Source: Riemerella columbipharyngis (GTDB lineage: Bacteria > Bacteroidota > Bacteroidia > Flavobacteriales > Weeksellaceae). From it: a stretch of DNA of 64,000 nucleotides. Under the pieces are notes generated by a model. It saw only the letters and a list, made by a program, of their open reading frames with translations. It made no database searches and was not told the DNA's origin. The DNA lies in assembly GCF_900101995.1 (NCBI RefSeq), contig NZ_FNAS01000001.1, positions 1-64,000 of the forward strand, written 5' to 3'. This document shows positions 18,004 to 27,430 of the stretch, piece after piece; the first letter of the stretch is position 1, and each line of letters starts with the position of its first letter. The position numbers and the translations under genes are program-made.

Positions 18004-20406
18004 ATGATAAAAATTGAAGATATAAACTTTGATGAGCTTTTAGATGGAGATTTTGGTGTCATCACCGAAACGGTTAAAGATATGGAGGATAATGAAAACC
18101 AAAAGTTGTTTCCTATTTTACCGGTACGGAATATGGTGATGTTTCCGGATATTATTACGCAGATTACAGCGGGAAGGAAAAAATCCATAAAACTACTGAA
18201 AGATGCCCATCAGAATGGAGATGTTATAGGGGTGCTTTGTCAGAAAGAGTATAGGAAACAAGTACCGGAGGAGAAGGATTTGTACAGGATAGGTGTCTTG
18301 GGGAAAATCGTTAAAATTATAAATCTTCCTGATGGTAATATTACGGCTATTGTAAAGGGGTTAACGCGTTTTGAGCTAAAAGAAGTAAAGGAAAAAGAGC
18401 CTTATCTCTTGGCTGAAATAAAGAGATTGCAGGACTCTAAGCCTCGTGACTTGAAACTCTTTGAAGCCATTGTGGGGAATATAAAGAGCCTTGCCCTTAG
18501 GATGATAGAGCTGGATAGACAGCAGGTATCCGGCGGAGCGAACTTTGCTATCAGAAATATGGATAATGATACGGAGTTGCTTAATTTCGTATGTTCTAAT
18601 ACATTTTTTCCTATTCCCGAGAAACAAAAGTTACTGGAAATAAAATCTTTGCTGAGTAGAGCGAAGAAGTGTTTTGAAATGCTGAATATTGATGTTCAGA
18701 AATTAGAGCTTAGAAATAAAATCCATGAAAAAACAGGTAGAGAATTAGATAAAAATCAAAAAGAGTATTTTCTTAATCAACAAATAAAGGCGATCCAAGA
18801 GGAGTTGGGAGGTGGATTTGAAAATGATATTGAGGAACTGAGAAAGAAAGCCCGAAATATAAAATGGAGTAAGGAAGTAGAAGCTTATTTTGAAAAGGAA
18901 CTTCGCCGATTGGAAAGGCATAATCCCAACTCGCCGGATTACAATGTACAAAGAAATTACTTGGATTTTTTCACAGATTTACCTTGGGAGCTTTATTCTG
19001 TAGGTTCTTTTAATCTTCTAAAAGCAGAAAAAGTTCTAAACAGAGACCATTTCGGGCTAAAAGATGTAAAAGAGCGGATATTGGAGCATATTGCAGTACT
19101 GAAACTGAAAAACAATATGAAATCCCCTATACTTTGCCTTGTAGGGCCGCCGGGAGTGGGTAAAACTTCTTTGGGAAAATCCATAGCCGATGCTTTGGGG
19201 AGAAAGTATGTTCGTTTGTCCCTTGGAGGACTTCACGACGAGAGCGAAATCAGAGGGCATAGAAAAACCTACATAGGGGCTATGGCAGGGCGTATTTTAC
19301 AATCTATAAAAAAAGTGGGAACTTCTAACCCTGTCATTGTCTTAGATGAGATAGATAAAATATCCCAAAGTATGCACGGAGACCCTTCTTCGGCATTGCT
19401 GGAAGTATTAGACCCTGAGCAGAATAGTGCATTCTACGATAACTTTTTGGAGATGGGGTACGATTTGTCCAAGGTGATGTTTATTGCTACGGCGAATACC
19501 CTTAATACCATCCAGACACCGCTTTTGGATAGAATGGAAGTGGTGAGATTGTCGGGATATACATTAGAAGAAAAAGTGGAGATTGCAAAACGCCATTTGC
19601 TGAAAAAGCAGATTGCCGAAAATGGATTGGAGCCATCACAGCTGAAAATGGGTGCTAAAGAAATTAAACATATTATAGAGGCTCATACGAGGGAGAGTGG
19701 AGTAAGGAATTTAGAGAAAAATATTGCTAAGATTTGCCGCTGGGCTGCTCTTCAGATTACTATGAACAAAGAGTACAGTCCATCTGTGTCTATAAGCAAA
19801 ATAGATGAGATACTTGGGGTGCCTATCAAGAAAAATTTTGCAGAGTTGATGGATGTTCCGGGGGTTGTTACAGGATTGGCGTGGACGAGTGTAGGAGGAG
19901 ATATTTTGTTCATAGAAAGTATTTTATCTTTTGGAAAAGGGAATCTTAGTTTAACGGGGAACTTGGGAAATATTATGAAAGAATCCGCAAGAATTTCTTT
20001 GGAATATATTAAGGCTAAGCACGAAGACCTTGGCATAGACAAAGACTTATTGGAAAAGAACAATATACATATCCATGTACCGGAGGGTGCAACGCCCAAA
20101 GATGGACCATCAGCGGGAATTACGATGTTTACCTCTATGGTATCCAGCTATACCAATAAAAAGGTAAAACCTTATGTGGCAATGACCGGAGAAATTACCC
20201 TGAGAGGAAAAGTATTGCCGGTAGGTGGAATTAAAGAGAAACTTTTAGCAGCGGTAAGAGCTGATATCAAGGAGGTTATTCTCTGTGAAGACAATAGAAA
20301 AGATGTAATGGATATAGAAGGGGAGTACCTCAAAAACCTTAAAATCCATTACATAAAATCTATGAAAGAAGTTCTTCCGTTAGCTATTGAAAATTGGAAT
20401 TCCTAA
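18004..20406 (+). CDS. lon: ATP-dependent endopeptidase Lon
   Basis: An 800-residue Lon protease of normal length. An N-terminal substrate-binding domain (about 35-240) and a coiled-coil linker precede the AAA+ module with Walker A GPPGVGKT (about 380-387) and Walker B VIVLDEIDK (about 440-450). The C-terminal protease domain has the catalytic dyad Ser703 (in DGPSAG) and Lys746 (in GGIKEK). Lon degrades misfolded and regulatory proteins in the cytoplasm. It is monocistronic, with its own upstream control region and a strong terminator. Confidence 0.96.
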   Translation: MIKIEDINFDELLDGDFGVITETVKDMEDNENQKLFPILPVRNMVMFPDIITQITAGRKKSIKLLKDAHQNGDVIGVLCQKEYRKQVPEEKDLYRIGVLGKIVKIINLPDGNITAIVKGLTRFELKEVKEKEPYLLAEIKRLQDSKPRDLKLFEAIVGNIKSLALRMIELDRQQVSGGANFAIRNMDNDTELLNFVCSNTFFPIPEKQKLLEIKSLLSRAKKCFEMLNIDVQKLELRNKIHEKTGRELDKNQKEYFLNQQIKAIQEELGGGFENDIEELRKKARNIKWSKEVEAYFEKELRRLERHNPNSPDYNVQRNYLDFFTDLPWELYSVGSFNLLKAEKVLNRDHFGLKDVKERILEHIAVLKLKNNMKSPILCLVGPPGVGKTSLGKSIADALGRKYVRLSLGGLHDESEIRGHRKTYIGAMAGRILQSIKKVGTSNPVIVLDEIDKISQSMHGDPSSALLEVLDPEQNSAFYDNFLEMGYDLSKVMFIATANTLNTIQTPLLDRMEVVRLSGYTLEEKVEIAKRHLLKKQIAENGLEPSQLKMGAKEIKHIIEAHTRESGVRNLEKNIAKICRWAALQITMNKEYSPSVSISKIDEILGVPIKKNFAELMDVPGVVTGLAWTSVGGDILFIESILSFGKGNLSLTGNLGNIMKESARISLEYIKAKHEDLGIDKDLLEKNNIHIHVPEGATPKDGPSAGITMFTSMVSSYTNKKVKPYVAMTGEITLRGKVLPVGGIKEKLLAAVRADIKEVILCEDNRKDVMDIEGEYLKNLKIHYIKSMKEVLPLAIENWNS

Positions 20407-20432
20407 TTTAGATTTATTATTCAAAATAAGTT

Positions 20433-20474
20433 GCCTTGTAGTTTTTAATTTGAAAGCTACAAGGCTTTTTTTTG
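20433..20474 (+). terminator. Rho-independent terminator of lon
   Basis: A 9-bp perfect stem GCCTTGTAG (20433-20441) / CTACAAGGC (20457-20465) followed by a run of eight T, 26 bases after the lon stop. Confidence 0.92.
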
Positions 20475-20560
20475 TATAACTTTTATTGATTTTTTTCTAA
20501 AAAATGAGATGTAAGTAATTGAAAACTGAAAAAATCCATAACTTTGCACCAAACAAATGA

Positions 20561-21127
20561 ATGAAAAAAAATATACTTTTTATCGGATTGGTTGCTTTAT
20601 CGGTAGCGAGTTGTGCCGCGTTGGGCAACAAGCTGAAATATTTGAATAAAGCCGCTCATATAAAGAAGGTTACTAAGGCTGTGTTTTTTAATCCGGATGT
20701 TTTTCCGGATATACCGGAGATTCATCGTCCTACGGATATGGCTTTTTCTTCTGCAGCATCTAATTTTGCCAAAGAAAACACTAGAATACAAGTAGTGAAT
20801 ATCAATACTACAATGTCTTTTGACAGTATAGATGTGAATTATATAAAGGAAATATGCCAGAATAATGATGCACAGGTAGTACTGGTTCCCAAAGTAAAAT
20901 ATTTCAAAGTAGGGATAGGGAAGTATGTTTTTTCTAATCAGGTAGTTGTAAGTGTTAAGTTGTATAATGCTAACGGCGACTTTGTCATAGAAACCTCCTA
21001 TGATACTTATAAAGGTAATGCAAGACTGCTCGGTACTGCCGAAAATTCTGTAAAAATAGGTACAGAAGGTGCTTTGAGAAAAATGTTAAAAGAAATAAAA
21101 CACCATAAGCTCAATACGCCGTATTAG
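20561..21127 (+). CDS. Lipoprotein of unknown function
   Basis: A 188-residue lipoprotein with signal peptide and lipobox VASC (Cys18). The mature part is a mixed alpha/beta domain with VVNINTTMSFDSIDVNYIKE and a VQVVLVPK-like core typical of small periplasmic stress lipoproteins in Flavobacteriia, but I do not recognise a named family. A TAACTTTG box at 20539-20546 lies 14 bases before the ATG. It stands alone between lon and mgtE. Confidence 0.7.
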   Translation: MKKNILFIGLVALSVASCAALGNKLKYLNKAAHIKKVTKAVFFNPDVFPDIPEIHRPTDMAFSSAASNFAKENTRIQVVNINTTMSFDSIDVNYIKEICQNNDAQVVLVPKVKYFKVGIGKYVFSNQVVVSVKLYNANGDFVIETSYDTYKGNARLLGTAENSVKIGTEGALRKMLKEIKHHKLNTPY

Positions 21128-21261
21128 TATTTTGGCTGATATATTACTCTACTTTGAGTAAAATAAAATTGAAGAGACGGTGTACTTTTGATTATTTTTA
21201 ATCACGCTCTTAGTTTTTGGATATTTTGTCTTATTTTTGTGACATTAAAAAAGTAATAGTT

Positions 21262-22578
21262 GTGGCAGAAAATGTAGTGTTCAATCCGGCTGATGTGGCA
21301 GAAATGCTAAGCGAACTTCCTTCCAAAGAAAGATTAATGACTTTTCTGAAACTTCCCAAAAATCAAAAGACGGAAGTTTTTGCACATATGGATAGTGATT
21401 TCCAAGAGGAGACTATTCGTAGTATAGGAAACCACGAGGTAGCAGAACTGCTGAATGCAATGACGCCGGACGACCGTACGCAGCTATTGGAGGATTTTCC
21501 GGATGAACTGATAAAATATTCCATTAACCTACTGAAACCCGAAGAAAGGAAAGTTGCTATGGAGCTTTTGGGGTATCCGCCGGACTCTATTGCTAGACTA
21601 ATGACGCCCTACTATATACAGGTAAAAAAATATTGGACCGTAAAGCATTGTCTCCAGCACATCAAAAAAATAGGGAGAAAAGTAGAGACGATGAACTTTC
21701 TCTATGTAGTGGACGAACATCAAAAATTGATAGACGATATCACGATAGGGACACTCTTGCTGGCGGATGAGGAACAAAAAATATCAGAGATCTGTGACAA
21801 TCACTTCGTGGCGATTCCTACTATGACCCCCAAAGAAGACGCCGTGGAGTATTTTGAGAAATATGACCGTTCTGCACTGCCTATCGTTACGGAGACCGGT
21901 GTTTTGGTAGGGATTGTAACTATAGATGATATTGTAGATCAGATAGAACAGCAGAATACAGAGGATATTCAGAAATTCGGGGGGCTGGAAGCATTAGATT
22001 TACCTTATACCCAGACAAGCTGGACAGAGATGATTAAGAAAAGAGCAACTTGGCTTATCATTCTCTTTGTTTCAGAGATGCTTACGGCCTCGGCAATGGG
22101 CTATTACGATAGAGAAATCCAGAAAGCAGTGGTACTAGCTCTTTTTGTCCCGTTGATTATTTCGTCGGGAGGGAACTCTGGTTCTCAGGCGGCTACTCTG
22201 ATTATTCGTGCAATGGCACTTAGAGAGGTTACATTAAAAGATTGGTGGTATGTGATGAGGAAAGAGATTGTTTCTGGTTTTTTCTTAGGTGCCATTCTCG
22301 GAGTGATAGGGTTTGTGAGAATAATGATTTGGCAAAAAACAGGGTTGTTTAATTATGGAGAGCATTGGGTTTTGGTATCTTTAAGCGTAGCTTGTTCGCT
22401 TATTCTCATTGTAATGTGGGGGGCTCTTAGTGGCTCTATGATTCCTTTTGTGCTTAAAGCTTTCAATCTTGACCCAGCGACCTCTTCAGCCCCTTTTGTA
22501 GCTACTTTGGTAGATGTTACGGGTTTGGTTATTTACTTTACCATAGCAGGAATGTTTTTGTCTGGCACGCTTTTATAG
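21262..22578 (+). CDS. mgtE: Magnesium transporter MgtE
   Basis: A 438-residue MgtE/SLC41 magnesium channel. Residues about 5-125 form the MgtE_N superhelix ([10 protein letters not shown]), about 125-250 two CBS domains (LMTPYYIQV and [19 protein letters not shown]), and the C-terminal third five membrane helices with the pore sequence [12 protein letters not shown]. The CBS/N domains sense cytosolic magnesium and gate the pore. A TATTTTTG -7 box (21232-21239) lies downstream of an in-frame ATG at 21217, so the GTG at 21262 is the likelier start. Confidence 0.93.
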   Translation: MAENVVFNPADVAEMLSELPSKERLMTFLKLPKNQKTEVFAHMDSDFQEETIRSIGNHEVAELLNAMTPDDRTQLLEDFPDELIKYSINLLKPEERKVAMELLGYPPDSIARLMTPYYIQVKKYWTVKHCLQHIKKIGRKVETMNFLYVVDEHQKLIDDITIGTLLLADEEQKISEICDNHFVAIPTMTPKEDAVEYFEKYDRSALPIVTETGVLVGIVTIDDIVDQIEQQNTEDIQKFGGLEALDLPYTQTSWTEMIKKRATWLIILFVSEMLTASAMGYYDREIQKAVVLALFVPLIISSGGNSGSQAATLIIRAMALREVTLKDWWYVMRKEIVSGFFLGAILGVIGFVRIMIWQKTGLFNYGEHWVLVSLSVACSLILIVMWGALSGSMIPFVLKAFNLDPATSSAPFVATLVDVTGLVIYFTIAGMFLSGTLL

Positions 22579-22608
22579 GAATAATTATTATTAAGGATAA
22601 TAAAAAAA

Positions 22609-23637
22609 TTACTTGAAAAATTGCTCATAGAAATTTTGCAGAGGTTTTGGGAAGGAATGTAGGTGGGCTTTAGCGGTATCCATTATAATATAGTTTTTTG
22701 CAGCTTTAAGGAATATTTCTGCTTTATTTGGTTTGATGATTTTGATGGTGATTTCTAAGTTTTTATGAGTAAGTTTGTGCTTAATGCGTTGCTCGTTGGT
22801 TTGATAGGATAATAACTCCTGATCTATTTTTGTAGGGAATTCAAAGAGTTTTTTCCAGATAGAAGTTTTGTCCCGTTGCTGTACCAAAAATTGATTATCG
22901 TAAAAAATGAAAAAATAAGTAAGAGATAAATTTTGTATTTTGATTTTCTTTGTTTTCACGGGGAACGATAGAGAGGTACCGGTACTGAAAGCCAAACAAT
23001 GTTCGGCGATGGGGCAAACCTCGCAAGACGGATTTTTGGGCTTGCATATCTCTGAACCGATATCCATTATCCCTTGATTGAAATCCCCACAATTGTTTTG
23101 GGGCATAGTCATCAAAGCCAAGTTTGAAAAATATTCAAAAGCCTTAGAGTTTGAAATATCAAAATCATCTGCAAAAACTCTTGAAAATACCCGATAGAAG
23201 TTGCCATCTACAGCCGGCTTTTTCTCATTAAAGCAAATACTACTAACGGCAGCGGCGGTATATTTACCCACGCCTTTTAGTGCTAAAATTTCTTTATAAG
23301 ATGAGGGAAATATCCCTCCGAAATTGTTCATAATTTGTTGGGCAGCTTTATGTAGGTTGATAGCTCTGGAGTAATAACCTAATCCTTTCCAGTAGAGTAA
23401 AACCTCGTCTGTATGGGCTTTGGCTAAAGTTTTTATGTCTGGAAATCTCTCTGTAAATCTAAGATAATGTTCCCAGCCTTGCCGTACTTGAGTTTGTTGT
23501 AAAATAATCTCGGAAATCCAAATAAAGTAAGGATTTTTAGTATTCCGCCAAGGGAGTTTACGCCCGTTTAGTTTGTACCAACGGATTATTTTTATGCCAA
23601 TGATTAGAAAATCAATATTTTGTTTGTTATCTTTCAA
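22609..23637 (-). CDS. mutY: A/G-specific adenine glycosylase MutY
   Basis: A 342-residue adenine glycosylase removing A opposite 8-oxoG. The helix-hairpin-helix LKGVGKYTAAAV (about 120-131) is followed by the catalytic Asp144 (AVDGN); Glu43 in ISEIILQQTQ is the second catalytic residue. The [4Fe-4S] loop is intact with Cys198, 205, 208 and 214 (C-X6-C-X2-C-X5-C). The C-terminal NUDIX-like 8-oxoG recognition domain is present. No ATG is available; the frame opens with TTG two codons after an in-frame stop. Divergent from the HU gene. Confidence 0.93.
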   Translation of the reverse strand: MKDNKQNIDFLIIGIKIIRWYKLNGRKLPWRNTKNPYFIWISEIILQQTQVRQGWEHYLRFTERFPDIKTLAKAHTDEVLLYWKGLGYYSRAINLHKAAQQIMNNFGGIFPSSYKEILALKGVGKYTAAAVSSICFNEKKPAVDGNFYRVFSRVFADDFDISNSKAFEYFSNLALMTMPQNNCGDFNQGIMDIGSEICKPKNPSCEVCPIAEHCLAFSTGTSLSFPVKTKKIKIQNLSLTYFFIFYDNQFLVQQRDKTSIWKKLFEFPTKIDQELLSYQTNEQRIKHKLTHKNLEITIKIIKPNKAEIFLKAAKNYIIMDTAKAHLHSFPKPLQNFYEQFFK

Positions 23638-23655
23638 AAATTAGTTATATATTTG
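23623..23655 (+). promoter_or_regulatory. Bacteroidota-type promoter for the HU gene
   Basis: TTTG (23623-23626) and TATATTTG (23648-23655) with a 21-base spacer, 28 bases before the HU start. The -33 element lies inside the first codons of the divergent mutY. Confidence 0.6.
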
Positions 23656-23683
23656 CAGTCCAAAAATAAAAACAAAATACAAA

Positions 23684-23977
23684 ATGACAAAAGCAGAATT
23701 GGTAAATACCATATCAAGTAAACTTGGGACAGAGAAAAATGAGACTCAGCAGATTATTGAGGCTTTTATGCAAGAAATCAGGCTGTCTATGTGCAATGGC
23801 GATAATGTCTATTTAAGAGGTTTTGGCTCGTTTATTATCAAAACTCGTGCAGCCAAAACAGGTAGGAATATTTCTAAAAATACAGCTATAGAAATTCCTG
23901 CTCACAATATTCCAGCTTTCAAACCATCTAAGTCATTTACAGAGAAGGTAAAAGTGAAAGTTCCGGTAAAGGACTAA
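23684..23977 (+). CDS. HU/IHF family DNA-binding protein
   Basis: A 97-residue histone-like protein of normal HU length. It starts MTKAELVNTISSKLG, has the GFGSFIIKTRAAKTGRN beta-arm region with the RxGRN element that wraps DNA, and ends in a basic tail. It bends and compacts DNA as a dimer. It has its own promoter and is followed 33 bases later by a tiny basic ribosomal-type protein, so the two may share a transcript. Confidence 0.93.
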   Translation: MTKAELVNTISSKLGTEKNETQQIIEAFMQEIRLSMCNGDNVYLRGFGSFIIKTRAAKTGRNISKNTAIEIPAHNIPAFKPSKSFTEKVKVKVPVKD

Positions 23978-24010
23978 TTAATTGATTATTAACGAATAAA
24001 AAGTATAACT

Positions 24011-24103
24011 ATGCCTAGCGGAAAAAAAAGAAAAAGACACAAGGTGGCAACCCACAAAAGAAAGAAAAGAAGAAGACTTAACAGACACAAGAAAAAGAAG
24101 TAA
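24011..24103 (+). CDS. 30-residue basic mS38/COX24-like protein
   Basis: A complete 30-codon gene encoding a protein made almost only of Lys, Arg and His (begins MPSGKKRKRHKVATHKRKKR, ends in four Lys). This matches the AURKAIP1/COX24 (mS38) C-terminal motif seen in Bacteroidota proteins of this size and position, probably a small ribosome-associated protein. It lies between HU and RNase G/E and is followed by its own terminator. Too short for most gene finders, but the composition, ATG start and position are characteristic. The ribosomal role is inference. Confidence 0.8.
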   Translation: MPSGKKRKRHKVATHKRKKRRRLNRHKKKK

Positions 24104-24130
24104 TCTTTTCTCTCTGTTATTACATAAAGA

Positions 24131-24179
24131 ATATAGTTGATGTTTTTATTTTTGAAAAAAAGCATCAGCTATATTTTTG
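24131..24179 (+). terminator. Terminator after the HU / mS38-like pair
   Basis: ATATAGTTGATG (24131-24142) pairs with CATCAGCTATAT (24163-24174), one G-T pair, followed by TTTTTG. It separates the small basic protein gene from RNase G/E. Confidence 0.7.
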
Positions 24180-24204
24180 TTTAAGTTAATATAATTTTAG
24201 AAAT

Positions 24205-25764
24205 ATGAAGAAAGAACTTTTAATATCCCACGAAGATGGTGCTTCTAAAATTGCATTAATTGAAGACGGAAGGTTATTTGAACTTCACGAAGAAGTAGAT
24301 GAAAATGATTTAGCTGTAGGAGATATATTTTTAGGCAAGATAAAAAAATTAGCACCCAATCTAAATGCCGCTTTTGTAAGTATAGGGCGGGGAAAAGATG
24401 CTTTTTTGCACTACCAAGATATGGGGCCTCAGTTTTTGACTTATCAAAAACTTCTCAAAGAAATTCTGACTAAAAAGAAAACGGAATCTAGCCTGAAAAA
24501 TTACCCTATTGAAAAAACTATAGATAAAAATGGTGCAGTAGAAAAGGTACTTTCGAAGGGGGATACGGTATTGTTACAGATAACAAAAGAGCCAATATCT
24601 ACCAAGGGACCGAGAATCTCTACGCAGCTATCCCTCACAGGGCGTTTTCTCGTACTCATTCCATTTGACCAAAAGGTTTCTATATCAAAAAAAATAAAAG
24701 ATACTAAAGAGAAAGAAAGACTCAGAACTTTAATAGAAAGCATTAAACCCGAAGGTTTCGGAGCAATCATCAGAACTGTAGCCGAGGGCAAGAAGGTAGC
24801 AGAGCTACACAATGATATGAACCAGCTGGTGAAAAAATGGGAGACTTGTTTTCAGAACATCAGAGAGAATAAAATACCGTCAAAAATCCTAAGTGAGGAG
24901 GATAAGGCATCTGCCATACTTAGAGATAACTTTAATGCAGATTTTGTCAGCATTATTTGCGATGATGAGGCTATGGTGAGAGATATGGAGCATTACTTGG
25001 AAGTAATAGCACCGGAGAGAAAAAATATCGTCCAGTTTTACGACCACCATACACCACTGTTGGAATATTACAACGTAGAGAAACAGCTGAAACAGAGTTT
25101 TGGCAAGCATGTCAATATTCCGAGTTCCAAAGGTGCTTATCTCGTGATAGAGCATACAGAGGCACTCCATGTGATAGATGTGAATTCCGGAAACAATATC
25201 TCTGCCGGAGGGCACGCAGATAAAGCTCACGCTCTCAATGTCAATAAAATGGCAGCTACGGAAATAGCCCGCCAGCTGAGATTGCGAGATATGGGAGGCA
25301 TCATCGTGGTAGATTTTATAGATATGAGTGATGCGGCTCATCGTAGAGAACTCTACGAGCATCTACGCAGTGAAATGAGTAGAGATAAAGCCCGCCATAA
25401 AATTTTACCACCAAGTAAATTTGGTCTTATACAAATTACAAGACAACGCGTAAGACCGGCAAAAGTAATAGAAACGAAAGAGGAAAATCCTAATAAAGAT
25501 GGAGAGATTTTAGCTCCTATCGTGATTGTGGAAAGAATGACAGAGGTACTCCGTACCTTGATGCAAAAAGAACACGGAAAATTGTACTTGCATGTACACC
25601 CCTTTGTAGAGGCATATCTCACCAAAGGACTGATGAGCATACAGACCAAATGGTATCTTAAATATAAAAAATGGGTAACCATAGTGCCAAGGGATTCGTT
25701 CAAATACCTTGAATACAAAGTATATAACGCAAAAAAAGAAGAACTTGTAAGTTTTTCAAATTAA
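24205..25764 (+). CDS. rng: Ribonuclease E/G family endoribonuclease
   Basis: A 519-residue endoribonuclease, the RNase G-sized catalytic core without the long RNase E scaffold tail. An S1 domain (about 38-130, GDIFLGKIKKLAPNLNAAFV) is followed by a 5'-sensor region and the DNase I-like active site, with metal-binding Asp325 (VIDVNSGN) and Asp370 (VVDFIDM). It cleaves single-stranded AU-rich RNA and matures rRNA. The zinc-link Cys pair of RNase E is not evident in this sequence, as far as I can see. Transcribed alone between two terminators or as a loose unit with yggS. Confidence 0.9.
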   Translation: MKKELLISHEDGASKIALIEDGRLFELHEEVDENDLAVGDIFLGKIKKLAPNLNAAFVSIGRGKDAFLHYQDMGPQFLTYQKLLKEILTKKKTESSLKNYPIEKTIDKNGAVEKVLSKGDTVLLQITKEPISTKGPRISTQLSLTGRFLVLIPFDQKVSISKKIKDTKEKERLRTLIESIKPEGFGAIIRTVAEGKKVAELHNDMNQLVKKWETCFQNIRENKIPSKILSEEDKASAILRDNFNADFVSIICDDEAMVRDMEHYLEVIAPERKNIVQFYDHHTPLLEYYNVEKQLKQSFGKHVNIPSSKGAYLVIEHTEALHVIDVNSGNNISAGGHADKAHALNVNKMAATEIARQLRLRDMGGIIVVDFIDMSDAAHRRELYEHLRSEMSRDKARHKILPPSKFGLIQITRQRVRPAKVIETKEENPNKDGEILAPIVIVERMTEVLRTLMQKEHGKLYLHVHPFVEAYLTKGLMSIQTKWYLKYKKWVTIVPRDSFKYLEYKVYNAKKEELVSFSN

Positions 25765-25817
25765 TCTCAAATAAATTCGTCTTATATTTAGGCGAATTTT
25801 TTTTATTAAAAAACAAA

Positions 25818-26525
25818 ATGAACAACTTTGAATATATAAAACAAAATATAGCCGAAATCAATAAGAGAATTACTTTGGCTTGTGAAAAATCTGCAAGGCG
25901 TGCAGAGGAAATAAAACTTTTGTTGGTCACCAAGACCGTATCGCCGGATAAGATAAGCTATGCCATAGGCTGTGGCTATCCGCTGATAGGGGAGAACAAG
26001 GTGCAGGAGGTAAGGGATAAGTATGCCGCTTTAGAGAAAATTCCGCACGAAACCCATTTTATAGGGCATTTACAGACCAATAAAATCAAGGATTTACTCC
26101 GTTACAATGTTTCTTTCATTCAGTCTTTGGACAGGATAGATTTAGCCCAAAAACTTCAGTCTCGTTTGGAAACGGATAATCGGAGTATGAATGTTTTGGT
26201 GCAAGTGAATACCTCTTTGGAAGAGAGCAAATTCGGGATAGGGCCGGAAAAGGCTTTGGGTTTTGTGAAAGAAGTTTCAAAACTTAAAAATATAAAAGTA
26301 AAAGGACTGATGACCATAGGCAAACTCACCGATAACGAGGACGAGGTAAGAGCATGTTTCAGGCTTTTGAAAAATCTTAAAAATGAAATCGTGGCAGAGG
26401 GGATAGAGGGGGTCTGTATGGACGAGCTTTCTATGGGAATGAGTGGTGATTTGGAAATCGCTGTAGAAGAAGGGGCCACGATGATCCGCGTAGGTTCGGC
26501 GATTTTTGGGGAAAGACAATATTGA
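25818..26525 (+). CDS. YggS family PLP-binding protein
   Basis: A 235-residue PLP homeostasis protein (YggS/PLPBP, COG0325). The PLP Lys is Lys39 in LLLVTKT; the family stretches IGENKVQE, HFIGHLQTNK and LSMGMSGDLEIAVEEG, ending in VRVG-like VGSAIFG, are all present. It forms a TIM barrel like the N-domain of alanine racemase, lacks catalytic activity of its own, and controls vitamin B6 and amino acid pools. Length is typical. Confidence 0.93.
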   Translation: MNNFEYIKQNIAEINKRITLACEKSARRAEEIKLLLVTKTVSPDKISYAIGCGYPLIGENKVQEVRDKYAALEKIPHETHFIGHLQTNKIKDLLRYNVSFIQSLDRIDLAQKLQSRLETDNRSMNVLVQVNTSLEESKFGIGPEKALGFVKEVSKLKNIKVKGLMTIGKLTDNEDEVRACFRLLKNLKNEIVAEGIEGVCMDELSMGMSGDLEIAVEEGATMIRVGSAIFGERQY

Positions 26526-26580
26526 TAATGATTTTACTTTCATCTATGGTGGGTTAATAGATGGGGGATAGAAAATGGTT

Positions 26581-26912
26581 TTACGCTTTTGTTAATACGG
26601 TATTATCTAAGAAAAAATCCAAACTATCGAAGGCTAAATCGCCATCAGAGAAGTGGCAGATGTATTTTTCAACCTTGCGGATGTCAAAGACTTTTGCCGG
26701 TAAGTTCTGCTGTTTGTCCCAATGCGGTGGTGAATCCAAAAACCATGAATCCAACTTTGTGCGGATTGAAACGGAATAAATGATTTTGATACAAAAGTAA
26801 CGCAGAAATCTCCGATATGGTCTCACACCTCAGCATTGCCGCTTACATTGAAAAAAACTTGTTTAATACCGCTGCTTTCCGCCCAAATGTAGAGCAGAAG
26901 TTTTTTATGCAT
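26581..26912 (-). pseudogene. Possible decayed minus-strand gene, unidentified
   Basis: Coding-like minus-strand sequence. From an ATG at 26912 one frame reads MHKKLLLYIWAESSGIKQVF and meets TGA after 29 codons; another frame then reads LDSWFLDSPPHWDKQQNLPA and on to LDFFLDNT before a stop at 26581. The even amino-acid composition suggests an old gene split by a stop and a frameshift. I do not recognise the family, and the call is tentative. Confidence 0.3.
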
Positions 26913-26968
26913 TTGTCTATGTATTTAATGAGAATACGCCCTGAATTATCTTGAAAAAGATTGTAAGT

Positions 26969-27279
26969 ATGAAAATTTCGAAACGCTTTAAGTACATAGC
27001 AGCATACGGATTTTTACAAATCATTTTTTTTTGTTGCTATTTTCGTGGATGAGCAATTGGTTTGACACGGAAAACCTAATGCAAAGAACAGATATTGAAG
27101 TATATCATCGCCCTTTGTGGTAAGAGCCGGTCTATTACGGTACTATGGAGTTATATATTTTGGCGAGTGTTTTGGTGTTATGCAAATTGTACAAAAAGAA
27201 TAGGCGCTTTTTATTATGCATTCATTTTCTTTGGAGTATTCTTGTGCTGTTAATGTGATGGGTGGGTAAGAATGGGTAA
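26969..27279 (+). pseudogene. Decayed small membrane-protein gene
   Basis: From ATG at 26969 a hydrophobic start MKISKRFKYIAAYGFLQIIF leads into a frameshift near the TTTTTTTTTG run around 27027-27034. The next frame reads NWFDTENLMQRTDIEVYHRP, an in-frame stop, then YYGTMELYILASVLVLCKLY and further hydrophobic sequence interrupted by a TGA at 27256-27258, ending at 27279. One frameshift and two stops make it non-functional. It looks like a small two- or three-helix membrane protein of unknown family. Confidence 0.55.
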
Positions 27280-27333
27280 ATCAATCATTGGAAGTTACAA
27301 AAAGTATTATTTATCAGTAAAATTATAAATTAT

Positions 27334-27364
27334 TTTGTTTGTAACAAAAAAAAACATATCTTTG
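27334..27364 (+). promoter_or_regulatory. Bacteroidota-type promoter for the 27431 lipoprotein
   Basis: TTTG (27334-27337) and TATCTTTG (27357-27364) with a 19-base spacer, an exact consensus match, 66 bases before the chosen ATG. It lies over the upstream part of the longer reading frame, confirming that the frame's earlier start is not used. Confidence 0.75.
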
Positions 27365-27430
27365 TTCATAATTCAAAGTGTTGTGTTAAATACTTGCTTA
27401 AAAACGGGAATTAACTTAAAATCTAATAAA

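Noticed and set aside
26561-26779. 72-codon plus-strand frame after yggS
   Set aside because: Composition is not protein-like in this frame, and the minus strand reads better; no promoter or family support.
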